From NCBI GenBank assembly GCA_900316125.1, contig ONBO01000018.1, forward strand, positions 1 through 36,746: a stretch of DNA of 36,746 nucleotides. Direction: 5' to 3'. Below are positions 25,301 to 33,217 of this stretch, piece after piece; positions within the stretch are counted from its first letter, which is position 1; every line of letters begins with the position of its first letter. Both the position numbers and the translations under genes were made by a program. The notes under the pieces were generated by a model that was not told where the DNA came from, did not search any database, and saw nothing but the letters and a program-made list of their open reading frames with translations. This DNA comes from an uncultured Bacteroidales bacterium (lineage in GTDB: Bacteria; Bacteroidota; Bacteroidia; Bacteroidales; Paludibacteraceae).

Positions 25301-25528
25301 CTGAGACCTATTCTTATGACAGCTGGCACAATGGTTATAGGTTTGCTGCCGCTTTTAACATCAACAGGTGCTGGTGCAATGGGTAACCGCAGCCTTGGTG
25401 TGGGAACTGTTTCAGGTATGCTTGTGGGCAGTATAGGCCTGCTTGTTCTTGTCCCTGCGCTCTTTGTTGTGTTTGAAAAACTTCAGGAAAAAATTAAACC
25501 AATAAAATTTGAGGAGAATGTAAAATGA
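22394..25528 (+). CDS. RND multidrug efflux permease, AcrB/HAE1 type
   Basis: A proton-driven inner-membrane pump of 1044 residues, the normal length. The N-terminus FIDRPVLSSVISILIVLGG and PVEQYPDIAPPTVQV are diagnostic of the AcrB group. TM4 carries VVDDAIVVVE with D405 and D406, and TM10 carries GLISKTGILITEYA with K939, so the full proton-relay triad is present. Two large periplasmic loops and twelve predicted helices are seen. It overlaps the TolC-type gene by 4 bases. Drug substrates cannot be predicted. Confidence 0.97.
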   Translation: MKLQTFIDRPVLSSVISILIVLGGVIGLTSLPVEQYPDIAPPTVQVTTSYTGASAKTIQNAVIAPIEDAINGVEDMTYMTSTADNSGNVTITVYFKQGTDPDMATVNVQNRVSKVTASLPADVRSYGVTTEKRQNSILQIFAISSPTDEYDNDFLCNYMNINIKPKIMRIPGIGNFTTYGADYSMRIWLDPIKMQSYGLDPSDVTSAIAAQNIEAATGSFGEGSSEQLEYTMVYRGRLKSVAEFENVIIRVDDDGNVLHLRDVAKVELGALTYTYRSKVNGHPAALCILFQSAGSNATQINESVAELLNSMKNELPSGTKIDVLYNTNDFLYASMHEVIKTLFEAIVLVVLIVLLFLHDFKSTLIPFVGIFVSLIGTFAFMMLVGFSLNLITLFALVLVIGTVVDDAIVVVEAVHEKLDAGYTSSRLATIDAMSEITTAVITSSLVFMAVFIPVSMMGGTSGVFFRQFGLTMAVAVGISAINALTLSPALCAMLLKPKNKDGEKVSTYEKYRSRFSKAFNAAFDKMALKYQGAIKPFINHPWWAFIIIIAFVALMAWSMSTTKSGFVPQEDTCQLMVDVLLPSGTSLEATSEYMTSVREDISAIADIDVVGQIEGYSFSGGNSSNGGSFILKLKPWEEREFMSVATVAQQIFEIGFKYPDATIIPFALPMIPGYGTNSNTEINLQDKLGGDINEFFAYAEDFIKAMNNIPEVQMAYTAFAVDNAQWLVDVDEARCQRYGLTASSVLNTLGNYFGGAYVNDINLYGKVYKVMVEAAPEYRTSPASLNNAFVKTASGEMAPLSGFVSVKKIYGASTLYRFNMLNSITVTAAPSDGASSGDVIKAVEKAAKEALTRDYSYEFGGMAREESEGSSMAVIFGISALIIFLILAALYESYLLPFSILLTVPVSIAGAFIVTKFLGMDNNIYLQVGVVMLIGLISKTGILITEYALQVRKKGKSITEAALESARMRLRPILMTAGTMVIGLLPLLTSTGAGAMGNRSLGVGTVSGMLVGSIGLLVLVPALFVVFEKLQEKIKPIKFEENVK

Positions 25529-26829
25529 AAGAGCTAAGTAAAATAATAATTGCCATATCTTTGCTTGGTGTTTCGCTAAGTTTTACATCGTGTGGAATAT
25601 ATGGTAAGTTTAAATCACCTGTCACTGCTGAGCAGGATAGCATTAAAACTCCTTCATACAAGGACATATTCAATGACCCGTACCTTATTGCGCTTATAGA
25701 CACTGCTTTGTCCCGTAACTATGACGTACTTGTGTCTCATGAGATTGTGGAGCAGGCCAAGGCATCTCTTCTTGGTGCGAAAATGGCATATATCCCGTCT
25801 ATTGCAGCATCTCCAAGTGTTACTTGGACTACTCAGGGAGGATCTTCTTCATTGTCATACGGAATAGCCCAGGCTTCATGGGAAATTGACATTTTCGGAC
25901 GTTTGACAAACAAGATGCGCATAGCAAAGGCAAGTAAAAAAGAGGCTGAGGCATACGAGCAGGCCGTACGCTCTGAAATAATAGCTACCGTGGCTGAGAC
26001 CTATTACACACTGCTTATGCTTGACGCTCAGATAAAGACAGCCGATTCTGCGATTGTATCTTGGAGAGAGTCTGTAGAGGCGCAGAAGAGCTTTAAGCAG
26101 GCTGGTTCGTCTGATGAGGCGGCCGTGGCTCAGTTTGAGGCGAATTTATATTCCACAATGGCAGAGGCTAAATCTTTAAGACTAAGCCTTGTGGAGGCTG
26201 AGAGTGCAATGGATGTCCTTCTTGCAAGAGAGGTTGGAGGTGTAACGCCTCGTAGCACTCTGCTGGAGACTTCATTGAACGCAGGAGTGATTGAGAGTAT
26301 TGATTTGCAAGCGGTAAGAATCCGTCCTGATGTACGTGAGGCAGAGTATCAGCTTGAGCAGGCGTTTTACACTCTGAACCTGTCTCGTGCTAACTGGTGC
26401 CCTGACATATCAATATCCGGTACTCTTGGCTGGAATGGCGGGCTTATATTCAGTGCTGTAGGTTCTCTGTTGCAGCCAATTCTTAATTCCGGTAAAAACA
26501 TATCTGCTGTTCGTAGTGCCAAACATGGTCTGAAAGCGGCTGAATACTCCTATAGCAAGGCTTTGTTAACAGCTGCCACTGAAGTTAATAACGCTATGGC
26601 ATCGCAGAAAATACACCGTGCTTTAACAATAGACTATTTTAATCAGGTGGAGTCTCTTGCACGTGCCTTTGACATGACCAAGACTAAGATGAGTCTTGGT
26701 AGAGGAACATATCTTGAGGTTTTGACCGCACAGCAGAGTCTGCTCACAGCCCAGTACAAGTTGATAAGCAACTATATGGAGGTTCTTAATGCGGGGGTTG
26801 AACTGTTTGAAGCTCTTGGCGGCAGATAA
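25525..26829 (+). CDS. Outer-membrane efflux channel, TolC/NodT-type lipoprotein
   Basis: A protein of 434 residues completing the tripartite pump. It has a lipobox FTSC (Cys about 23), then two repeats of the outer-membrane efflux domain (about 50-225 and 240-430). Features include DPYLIALIDTALSRNYDV, SWEIDIFGR (family motif), IRPDVREAEYQLEQA and LEVLTAQQSLLTAQYKL. Its ATG overlaps the permease stop (ATGA). It converges on radA with an 11-base gap, and no clear terminator lies between. Confidence 0.94.
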   Translation: MKELSKIIIAISLLGVSLSFTSCGIYGKFKSPVTAEQDSIKTPSYKDIFNDPYLIALIDTALSRNYDVLVSHEIVEQAKASLLGAKMAYIPSIAASPSVTWTTQGGSSSLSYGIAQASWEIDIFGRLTNKMRIAKASKKEAEAYEQAVRSEIIATVAETYYTLLMLDAQIKTADSAIVSWRESVEAQKSFKQAGSSDEAAVAQFEANLYSTMAEAKSLRLSLVEAESAMDVLLAREVGGVTPRSTLLETSLNAGVIESIDLQAVRIRPDVREAEYQLEQAFYTLNLSRANWCPDISISGTLGWNGGLIFSAVGSLLQPILNSGKNISAVRSAKHGLKAAEYSYSKALLTAATEVNNAMASQKIHRALTIDYFNQVESLARAFDMTKTKMSLGRGTYLEVLTAQQSLLTAQYKLISNYMEVLNAGVELFEALGGR

Positions 26830-26840
26830 CAAGGTAAAAA

Positions 26841-28205
26841 TCAGCTAAATAGCAGTTTGAAGGCCTGCTCCACCTTTTTAGCGGTGAGAATCTCTATCTC
26901 AGGATCTTTTAATTCCAGCCCTTTGTAGTTAGCGGCTGGAATTATTATTTTCTTAAAGCCTAACTTCTGGGCCTCCGCTATGCGCCCTGCTATGCGGTTT
27001 ACCGGCCTTATTTCACCAGAAAGACCAACCTCACCTGTAAGGCAGATGCTTCGGTCTATGGCTATGTCAAGGTTTGACGAAAGGACTGATGATATTACGG
27101 CAAGGTCTATGGCAGGGTCGTTCACCTTTATGCCGCCGGCTATGTTAAGGAACACATCCTTCTTATCCACCTTGAATCCTGCACGTTTTTCAAGCACGGC
27201 AAGCAGCATGTTCATACGCCTTAAATCAAAGCCTGTGGCGCTGCGCTGAGGCGTGCCGTATGCGGCGGTGCTTGTGAGAGACTGCACCTCTATAAGCAGC
27301 GGGCGCACACCCTCAATGGCGGACGCTATTGCTATGCCGCTCATATCATCATGTTCATTGCTTATAAGCAGTTCAGATGGGTTTGTGACCTCACGTAGTC
27401 CGTCCTGACGCATTTCAAATATGCCAAGCTCGCTTGTGCTGCCAAAACGGTTCTTTGTGGAGCGTAGTATGCGGTAGAGGTAGTGCTGGTCACCCTCAAA
27501 CTGTAGCACGGTGTCCACTATGTGCTCCAAGGTTTTAGGGCCTGCAATGGTGCCATCCTTGGTTATATGACCAACAATAAAGACAGGGATGTTTGTCTCC
27601 TTGGCAAACTTAAGCAGTAGGGCGGAGCACTCTCTAACCTGAGTGAGGCTTCCTGGCACAGAATCCGCATTCTCGGTGCTTATCGTCTGTATGGAGTCAA
27701 TCACCACTATGTCTGGCGCCACATCCTTTATGTGGCTGAATATGGTCTCAAGATTGGTCTCGCTAACTATGTAGCACTCACCTGCGTTAGTTGTTATGCG
27801 GTCAGCACGGAGTTTGAGCTGCTGTTCGCTCTCCTCACCTGATACGTAGAGTATGCGCTTGCCTTTGAGTGATAGCGCCACTTGCAGCATAAGGGTGGAT
27901 TTGCCAATGCCAGGTTCTCCGCCTATAAGCACCAGCGAGCCGTTTACAAGGCCTCCGCCAAGCACACGGTTGAGCTCTGAGCACTGCATGTCAATGCGCT
28001 CCTCTTTGGCCGCTTCAATATCTTTAACAAGGGTGGGTTTGCTTTTAACTTTGTCAAAGCCGGTGGAACGGGTGGCTTTGGTTGCGCCTGCGTTGAGATT
28101 CACCTCCTTGCAGGTGTTCCACTCACCGCACACGCTGCATCTGCCAAACCATTTGGGCTGTTCGGCACCGCAGGATGAGCAGACGTAGGCGGTTTTGGAC
28201 TTCAT
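26841..28205 (-). CDS. radA: DNA repair ATPase RadA (Sms)
   Basis: A RecA-like, DnaB-type helicase acting in recombination branch migration. The 454 residues have an N-terminal four-cysteine zinc finger (CSSCG at 9-13 and CSVC near 28-31), Walker A GGEPGIGKST (about 94-103), the RadA-specific KNRFG motif within STKNRFGSTSELGIF, and a C-terminal Lon-protease-like domain with LAVISSVLSS and CLTGEVGLSGEIRPV. It lies 6 bases after panD's stop, so it is the last gene of panC-panD-radA. Confidence 0.97.
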   Translation of the reverse strand: MKSKTAYVCSSCGAEQPKWFGRCSVCGEWNTCKEVNLNAGATKATRSTGFDKVKSKPTLVKDIEAAKEERIDMQCSELNRVLGGGLVNGSLVLIGGEPGIGKSTLMLQVALSLKGKRILYVSGEESEQQLKLRADRITTNAGECYIVSETNLETIFSHIKDVAPDIVVIDSIQTISTENADSVPGSLTQVRECSALLLKFAKETNIPVFIVGHITKDGTIAGPKTLEHIVDTVLQFEGDQHYLYRILRSTKNRFGSTSELGIFEMRQDGLREVTNPSELLISNEHDDMSGIAIASAIEGVRPLLIEVQSLTSTAAYGTPQRSATGFDLRRMNMLLAVLEKRAGFKVDKKDVFLNIAGGIKVNDPAIDLAVISSVLSSNLDIAIDRSICLTGEVGLSGEIRPVNRIAGRIAEAQKLGFKKIIIPAANYKGLELKDPEIEILTAKKVEQAFKLLFS

Positions 28206-28211
28206 TTTCCA

Positions 28212-28553
28212 CTAAATCCTATTATTCACAGGATGTACAATCTTAGGCTTAAAGGTTTTAGCCTCTTCCGGGGTCATGGAGGCGTAGGCGGTGATAATCA
28301 GAATGTCTCCTGGTTGAACCTTGCGTGCAGCCGCACCGTTAGTGCATATAACACCGCTGCCACGCTCGCCTTTGATAACGTAGGTCTCAAAGCGTTCGCC
28401 GTTATTGTTATTCACAACCGCCACTTTTTCATACTCAATGATACCAGCGGCATCCATCAAATCCTCATCAATGGTTATACTGCCAATGTAGTTCAGATTT
28501 GCATCTGTCACACTTACTCGGTGTAGCTTTGATTTGAGTACTTCTATTGTCAT
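28212..28553 (-). CDS. panD: Aspartate 1-decarboxylase
   Basis: Makes beta-alanine from L-aspartate for pantothenate synthesis. The 113-residue proenzyme has the self-cleavage site G24-S25 in NYIGSITID, which generates the pyruvoyl cofactor, plus K9, R54 region ([10 protein letters not shown]) and [15 protein letters not shown]. It looks complete. It overlaps the panC stop by 4 bases, as expected for paired genes, even though its partner is shortened. Confidence 0.96.
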   Translation of the reverse strand: MTIEVLKSKLHRVSVTDANLNYIGSITIDEDLMDAAGIIEYEKVAVVNNNNGERFETYVIKGERGSGVICTNGAAARKVQPGDILIITAYASMTPEEAKTFKPKIVHPVNNRI

Positions 28554-29317
28554 TTTTTGTATTGTATGTTGTCAATAAGTCTTATCTTACCAAGGTATAT
28601 GGCTATGCAGCCCACAATGAAACTGCTGTCATTCCAGTCATTAACGTCCTGCAGTGTGTCTCCGTCCACTATGGCGTAATAGTCCATGCGGAACTCTGCA
28701 TCGTCAGAGAACTGCTCCTCCACCCATTCAATTGTCTCTTTGACGGTCTTAACACCTACAAATTTAACGCTTTCTCTTAAAACTTTTGATATTTTTGCAG
28801 CCTTTTTGCGTTGCTCTTCGGTAAGAAGTGTGTTGCGGCTGCTCTTGGCAAGTCCGCTCTCCTCACGAATAATAGGGCAGGCTATAACCTCTACTGGTAT
28901 GTTGAGCTGGCGGACCATCTCTCTGATTATGGCCACCTGCTGGAAGTCTTTCTCTCCAAAGTATCCAACCTGAGGCTCCACTGCGTAGAAGAGTTTGCTC
29001 ACAATCTGAGCCACTCCGTTAAAGTGACCTGGGCGGAATGCACCCTCCATAACAGTTTCAAGTGAGCCGAAGTTGAAACGGCGTGTATCCTCCTCTGGGT
29101 ACATCTCTTCAACAGAAGGCATGAACACTATGTCACAACCGTTCTTCTCAAGCAGGGCGGCGTCAGCCTCCGGGGTGCGTGGGTAACGCTCCAAATCTCC
29201 TTTGTCATTGAACTGGGTAGGGTTCACAAACACGCTCACAACACACAAATCGCACTCGGCTGCGCATCGGGTTACAAGTGAAATATGCCCCTCATGCATA
29301 GTTTTTGCAATAATCAT
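28550..29317 (-). CDS. panC: Pantothenate synthetase with shortened N-terminus
   Basis: Family reaction: ATP-dependent joining of pantoate and beta-alanine. The 255 residues include [21 protein letters not shown] (in the pantoate/beta-alanine site), [29 protein letters not shown] and SSRN, all intact. The N-terminus is odd: the protein reads [11 protein letters not shown], whereas relatives have about 35 residues before HxGH, including the ATP-binding PTMGALHxGH. About 26 residues, the first beta-strand, helix and GAL, are missing. The upstream frame has stops (TGA, TAA, TAG) within 30 bases, so no longer start is possible. MIIAKT resembles the normal opening MK.IHT, which suggests an in-frame internal deletion. 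Activity is doubtful; a misassembly should be excluded. Confidence 0.85.
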   Translation of the reverse strand: MIIAKTMHEGHISLVTRCAAECDLCVVSVFVNPTQFNDKGDLERYPRTPEADAALLEKNGCDIVFMPSVEEMYPEEDTRRFNFGSLETVMEGAFRPGHFNGVAQIVSKLFYAVEPQVGYFGEKDFQQVAIIREMVRQLNIPVEVIACPIIREESGLAKSSRNTLLTEEQRKKAAKISKVLRESVKFVGVKTVKETIEWVEEQFSDDAEFRMDYYAIVDGDTLQDVNDWNDSSFIVGCIAIYLGKIRLIDNIQYKK

Positions 29318-29340
29318 TTTCTACTTGAATTATCAGGGTG

Positions 29341-29348
29341 CAAAGTTA
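29341..29348 (-). promoter_or_regulatory. -7 element of the panC-panD-radA promoter
   Basis: On the minus strand, TAACTTTG (complement of 29341-29348) followed by CACC, 23 bases before the panC ATG. The -33 position, 20 nt further upstream, falls at 29369-29372 and reads TTAT, a weak match that overlaps the opposing promoter. Confidence 0.65.
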
Positions 29349-29369
29349 GTCATTTTATTATTTTTTTTA

Positions 29370-29377
29370 TAACTTTG
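29370..29377 (+). promoter_or_regulatory. -7 element of the CotH-gene promoter
   Basis: TAACTTTG followed by TGG, 38 bases before the ATG at 29416. The -33 position at 29346-29349 reads TTAG and overlaps the panC -7 element. The two -7 elements are identical and form an inverted repeat with a 21-nt spacer. Confidence 0.62.
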
Positions 29378-29415
29378 TGGTTGTATTGTTTAAAAACATC
29401 TAAAATTTAAGTGCT

Positions 29416-32349
29416 ATGAAGAAAGCTATACACTCTATATTTGTCTTTTCTCTGCTATTCTGTGTTACGTCAGTGTGCGCGCAGCCAAACTATCTGGCAG
29501 GTAGCTCAAAATTTGACGGCTTAAGTTCTGCAGAGCCGTCCGGCTCAAATATTACTGTTGAAAAGCGCTCTTCTGGCAATGTGAGCTGCAAGACTGTTGC
29601 GGCTAATACAAATGCAGACGAAGTATGGTTTAAATTTGCAAACGGTAATACCGGCTGGGAGCCTCAGTGGGCGTCTTGTGACCACGGTGTGTCCAAGCAC
29701 TGTGATTTTGGACAGGTTTATACTGCATGCCGTTCCAATGACGGGAGTGCGGCGAATCTTACTGTTAATATCAGAAGCGGCCGTTATTATACTTTTAACG
29801 TTACATGCAATGAGGGGGATAACAGTTTTGCTGTTATTGAGACGCGGAATGAGCCTGTAGGTATCTGGTCTGTTACTGAGATATCAAAAGGGGCTGACAA
29901 ACCTACCGAGTTGAGTGTTGAACTCTCTGCTGCAAAGAGCGATGAGGAGATTCTGAGGCTTGCATACAAAAGCAGCGGCGATGTGTTTACTACTACTGAT
30001 GTTCAGATGGAGGGCTCGTCATACAAGGCTGAAATTCCTGCAGAGGTGAATGTTGACGGAGCTACGGTGTATTACATGGTATACACTACAAAAATCGGGG
30101 GACTGAATCCTGAATATGATGGCTTTGACCTGCTGTGTATCAAGCAGAGCAAACTCTATAAGTACACAATAGGTGACCCCACTCCAGAGGAGCCTGAGGC
30201 TCCTGTTATCTCGGCTCACAGAGATGTGCTTAATCCAAGAGATTTTACAGATTTTGCATCGCTGTATATAAGTTCTTACGGCGGACTCTCTGATAATGAG
30301 AAATATACTGGTTCTTATAGTCTGGAGTGGCAGAAATCAACTGACGGCGGCTCTTCATGGGCAAGCTATGAAGATGGCAAGAAGTATGATACAAATAACA
30401 TACGCCCGGTTGCGGTAGGAGACTATCGTGTTCATGTCTCCAGACAGAATGCCTCCACTGGTGATTATGTTACAACCACCTCAAATGTTATCACTGTGAC
30501 AGACAAGGGCGGTTCTTCAAGGTCCATCTCAACTAATCTGCCAATAGTTATTGTACGTACAGATGCTGAGGATTTTCCAGATGCCACAGATGTTTTGAAT
30601 AAGGGTAATGAAGCGCTTGCAGCGGCTAAGAAAAAAATTAGCGTGGATGTTAAGATTATATGGGACGAGAATAGTACAGACGATGTTACAAACACCTACA
30701 CGGGAGATGACCGTACTAACCCGCAGCGTCTCTACTATGACCGTAAGGCTCGTATGAACTATCGCGGCTCGTCAAGCATGGCTAATGAACGTAAAAATTA
30801 CGCTTTTGTGGTTGGCGATGACAGTTGTACAATCAAGGGCAAATGGGTTAAGGATAAGAAGAATATGTTTAACCTTAACAAGTCAAAGGACAAGGATTTC
30901 ATCCTGTACGCCTCTGCTTCAGATGGTAGCTATATGCGTAATATGCTGAGCCTTAACCTATATGAGGATATGACTGGGGAGTGGAATTCTCACGGTAGAT
31001 ATGTTCGCCTGTTTGTGAACGGAGTGGACAGGGGCATATATGTCTTTATGGAGAAAAACAAACAGAGCAAGGACCGTATAAATGTGGGTAAGGACGGATA
31101 TATTTTCAAATATGACAAAACGGATATTGTAGACCGCGCTTCAAGCAAGGATGGTGGCCGCTCCACATTTACAACAAACCGAACTGGTAAAAAAGATATA
31201 AGTACATACGCTCTTGTTGTGGATCAGGCGTTTGAGATTGTATATCCTGAGTATGATGAAGAGGAGTATACTGATGATGCATGGCAGGGAGTGGTGAATA
31301 CTTTGCGTGGCCGTATAACGGAATTTGAAAACGCCCTCTCTGGCAGTAATTACGCCCAAGTGCGTGATCTGATTGATTATGGCTCATGGGCTGACAACTT
31401 CATAATCAATGAGTTCACTATGAACTATGACGGATACCGCATATCGCAGTTCTTTAAGTTGAACAGTCTTGATGACAAGATTCAGGCATCACCACTTTGG
31501 GATATGGAGCTTGGATATAGTGGCGGAAGCTTAAAGACAACGGAGGGCTTCCTATATCAAACGGAAACAGTGGCTCACGAGTATTCATTCCCGATACCTT
31601 TCTGGTGGGACGGCTACACAAATTCGGGCAACCATGTCGGCAATGGTTACGGCCTTATGGCTGATGACTGTTTCAAAGCCAAGATACGTCAGCAATGGGA
31701 CCGTCACACTGCAAGCGGCGGTGCTCTTACAGAGTCAAATATTGTGTCACATCTGAGTAAATATTATGAGGCTGTGGGTGTTAACTATAATGAACTCAGA
31801 AGTTGGACTAACAGCCGTAGGACAAATCTTGGCAATCTGATAAAACAGTTTCCTAAGTATTTGAGCGGACTTTCTCTTGATGGAGACAAGACTGTGGATG
31901 AGGGTGAGAACGCGTCATTCAGTGCTACGGTAAGCGGCTCAGGATCTTATAATTACAAATGGTTCTTCCGTGCTGCAGGTGAGAAGGTGTGGACACAGCT
32001 TGAGACAGCGGCGCGCACGCTTACATTGGCAGGCGTTACAGCAAATGACGCAGGTGATTACAAGTGTGTGGCTGAGTATAGCGGTTGCGAATGCGTTTCA
32101 GAGGAGGCTGTGGCTACTCTTACTGTGAATGTCGCCCCGACAGGTGCAGATGAGGAGAATGAAGCGCCGTGTGAGGTGTATGCCTCTAACGGTATTATCC
32201 ATATAGTCTGCCCCGATGCCAAGGATATTGTGGTTACTGATACAGTAGGCGTGATTGTTTCAAAGGGTGACAAAGATGTTGCAGTGCCGTGCAGCGGAGT
32301 CTATTTGGTAAGCGTAAATGGCTCTGTTACAAAAATTCTGGTGAAATAG
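29416..32349 (+). CDS. Secreted CotH-kinase-family protein with Ig-like domain and T9SS sorting tail
   Basis: A large exported protein of 977 residues. In order: signal peptide (1-22, cleaved near CAQ), a beta-rich N-terminal region with carbohydrate-binding-like strands (about 30-260), an Ig-like segment (about 262-365), the CotH domain (about 370-800), a second Ig-like domain (about 815-905, with DAGDYKCVAEYSG), and a C-terminal T9SS type-A-like tail ending in GVYLVSVNGSVTKILVK. In CotH, RMNYRGSSS, MFNLNK and SPLWDMELGYSGG are visible. D696 aligns with the conserved Asp of PWDxD, with Glu698 in the second acidic position. CotH proteins are atypical kinases in spore-coat systems; the substrate here is unknown. 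It separates panC from the GT5 gene. Confidence 0.85.
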   Translation: MKKAIHSIFVFSLLFCVTSVCAQPNYLAGSSKFDGLSSAEPSGSNITVEKRSSGNVSCKTVAANTNADEVWFKFANGNTGWEPQWASCDHGVSKHCDFGQVYTACRSNDGSAANLTVNIRSGRYYTFNVTCNEGDNSFAVIETRNEPVGIWSVTEISKGADKPTELSVELSAAKSDEEILRLAYKSSGDVFTTTDVQMEGSSYKAEIPAEVNVDGATVYYMVYTTKIGGLNPEYDGFDLLCIKQSKLYKYTIGDPTPEEPEAPVISAHRDVLNPRDFTDFASLYISSYGGLSDNEKYTGSYSLEWQKSTDGGSSWASYEDGKKYDTNNIRPVAVGDYRVHVSRQNASTGDYVTTTSNVITVTDKGGSSRSISTNLPIVIVRTDAEDFPDATDVLNKGNEALAAAKKKISVDVKIIWDENSTDDVTNTYTGDDRTNPQRLYYDRKARMNYRGSSSMANERKNYAFVVGDDSCTIKGKWVKDKKNMFNLNKSKDKDFILYASASDGSYMRNMLSLNLYEDMTGEWNSHGRYVRLFVNGVDRGIYVFMEKNKQSKDRINVGKDGYIFKYDKTDIVDRASSKDGGRSTFTTNRTGKKDISTYALVVDQAFEIVYPEYDEEEYTDDAWQGVVNTLRGRITEFENALSGSNYAQVRDLIDYGSWADNFIINEFTMNYDGYRISQFFKLNSLDDKIQASPLWDMELGYSGGSLKTTEGFLYQTETVAHEYSFPIPFWWDGYTNSGNHVGNGYGLMADDCFKAKIRQQWDRHTASGGALTESNIVSHLSKYYEAVGVNYNELRSWTNSRRTNLGNLIKQFPKYLSGLSLDGDKTVDEGENASFSATVSGSGSYNYKWFFRAAGEKVWTQLETAARTLTLAGVTANDAGDYKCVAEYSGCECVSEEAVATLTVNVAPTGADEENEAPCEVYASNGIIHIVCPDAKDIVVTDTVGVIVSKGDKDVAVPCSGVYLVSVNGSVTKILVK

Positions 32350-32374
32350 TTGCTTATATGTAGAAAATTTTTTA

Positions 32375-32382
32375 TATCTTTG
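32375..32382 (+). promoter_or_regulatory. -7 element before the GT5-like gene
   Basis: TATCTTTG followed by C, 22 bases before the ATG at 32405, so the leader would be short. A TTG at 32350-32352 could be the -33 element at a 22-nt spacing. The CotH gene stops at 32349, so this promoter makes the GT5-DUF4270 pair independent of it. Confidence 0.65.
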
Positions 32383-32404
32383 CAGAGGCAATATTATACA
32401 CTTT

Positions 32405-33217
32405 ATGGACGCAAAGAAGGTACTATACGTTACTCAGGAGATGTTCCCCTATCTTCCTGCCTCAGAGATGGCCAATATTAGTAGAAAACTACCACAGGCT
32501 ATTCAGGAGCAAGGAAGGGAGATACGTACGTTTATGCCTAAGTATGGGTGCATAAATGAGCGTAGAAACCAGCTTCATGAAGTTATACGCCTTTCTGGAA
32601 TGAATCTTATCATTGATGAGACTGACCATCAGCTGATTATAAAGGTTGCGTCTATTCAGTCCGCCAGAATGCAGGTTTACTTTATTGACAATGAAGACTA
32701 CTTCCGTCGCAGGTTTGTCCTTTCAGACGCAGATGGCAAGGAGTTCGCAGATAACGCTGACAGGGCTATCTTCTTTGCCCGTGGCGTGCTTGAGACTGTA
32801 AAGAAGCTGCGCTGGACGCCTGATGTGATACACTGTCACGGTTGGTTTACGTCCATTCTGCCGGCGTATATAAAGAAAGTTTATTCAGAAGATCCTTTCT
32901 TTGCACAATCTAAAGTGGTATATTCCGTTTATGATACTGAGTTCAAAACTCCTCTGTCAGCAGATATTACCAAACGCATTCTTCTTGACGGTATCACAAG
33001 TAAAGACCTTTCACCGCTTGAAAACGGGGCTGATTTTGTGAATCTCAGCAAGTTTGCGATAAACTATAGTGACGGAGTGATTCAGGCGAGCAAGACGGTT
33101 AATGACACTGTTATGCAGTATGCAAAGCAGACCGGTAAGCTCACGCTTGATTATGTGGATGAGGATAATTATGTTTCAGCGTACAATCAGTTTTATGACA
33201 AAGTTCTGGGCTTGTAG
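32405..33217 (+). CDS. Degenerate half-length glycogen synthase (GT5 N-terminal domain only)
   Basis: A 270-residue protein matching only the N-terminal Rossmann domain of GlgA-type GT5 synthases, which are about 480 residues. VLYVTQEMFPYL and the following helix align with [20 protein letters not shown] of the family, but the ADP-glucose motif KTGGL reads PASEM at residues 18-22. The family HDWHA region reads HGWFTS near 145. The C-terminal GT-B domain is absent. It is therefore unlikely to be a working synthase by itself; a regulatory or scaffold role is inference. I recall the same short protein next to DUF4270 in other Bacteroidetes. Its 3' end overlaps the DUF4270 gene by 47 bases. Confidence 0.85.
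   Translation: MDAKKVLYVTQEMFPYLPASEMANISRKLPQAIQEQGREIRTFMPKYGCINERRNQLHEVIRLSGMNLIIDETDHQLIIKVASIQSARMQVYFIDNEDYFRRRFVLSDADGKEFADNADRAIFFARGVLETVKKLRWTPDVIHCHGWFTSILPAYIKKVYSEDPFFAQSKVVYSVYDTEFKTPLSADITKRILLDGITSKDLSPLENGADFVNLSKFAINYSDGVIQASKTVNDTVMQYAKQTGKLTLDYVDEDNYVSAYNQFYDKVLGL

Noticed and set aside
33102..33170. Longer N-terminus for the DUF4270 protein
   Set aside because: The extra residues would be read from inside the GT5 gene and would put the lipoprotein signal away from the N-terminus; ATG 33171 has a GAGGA site.
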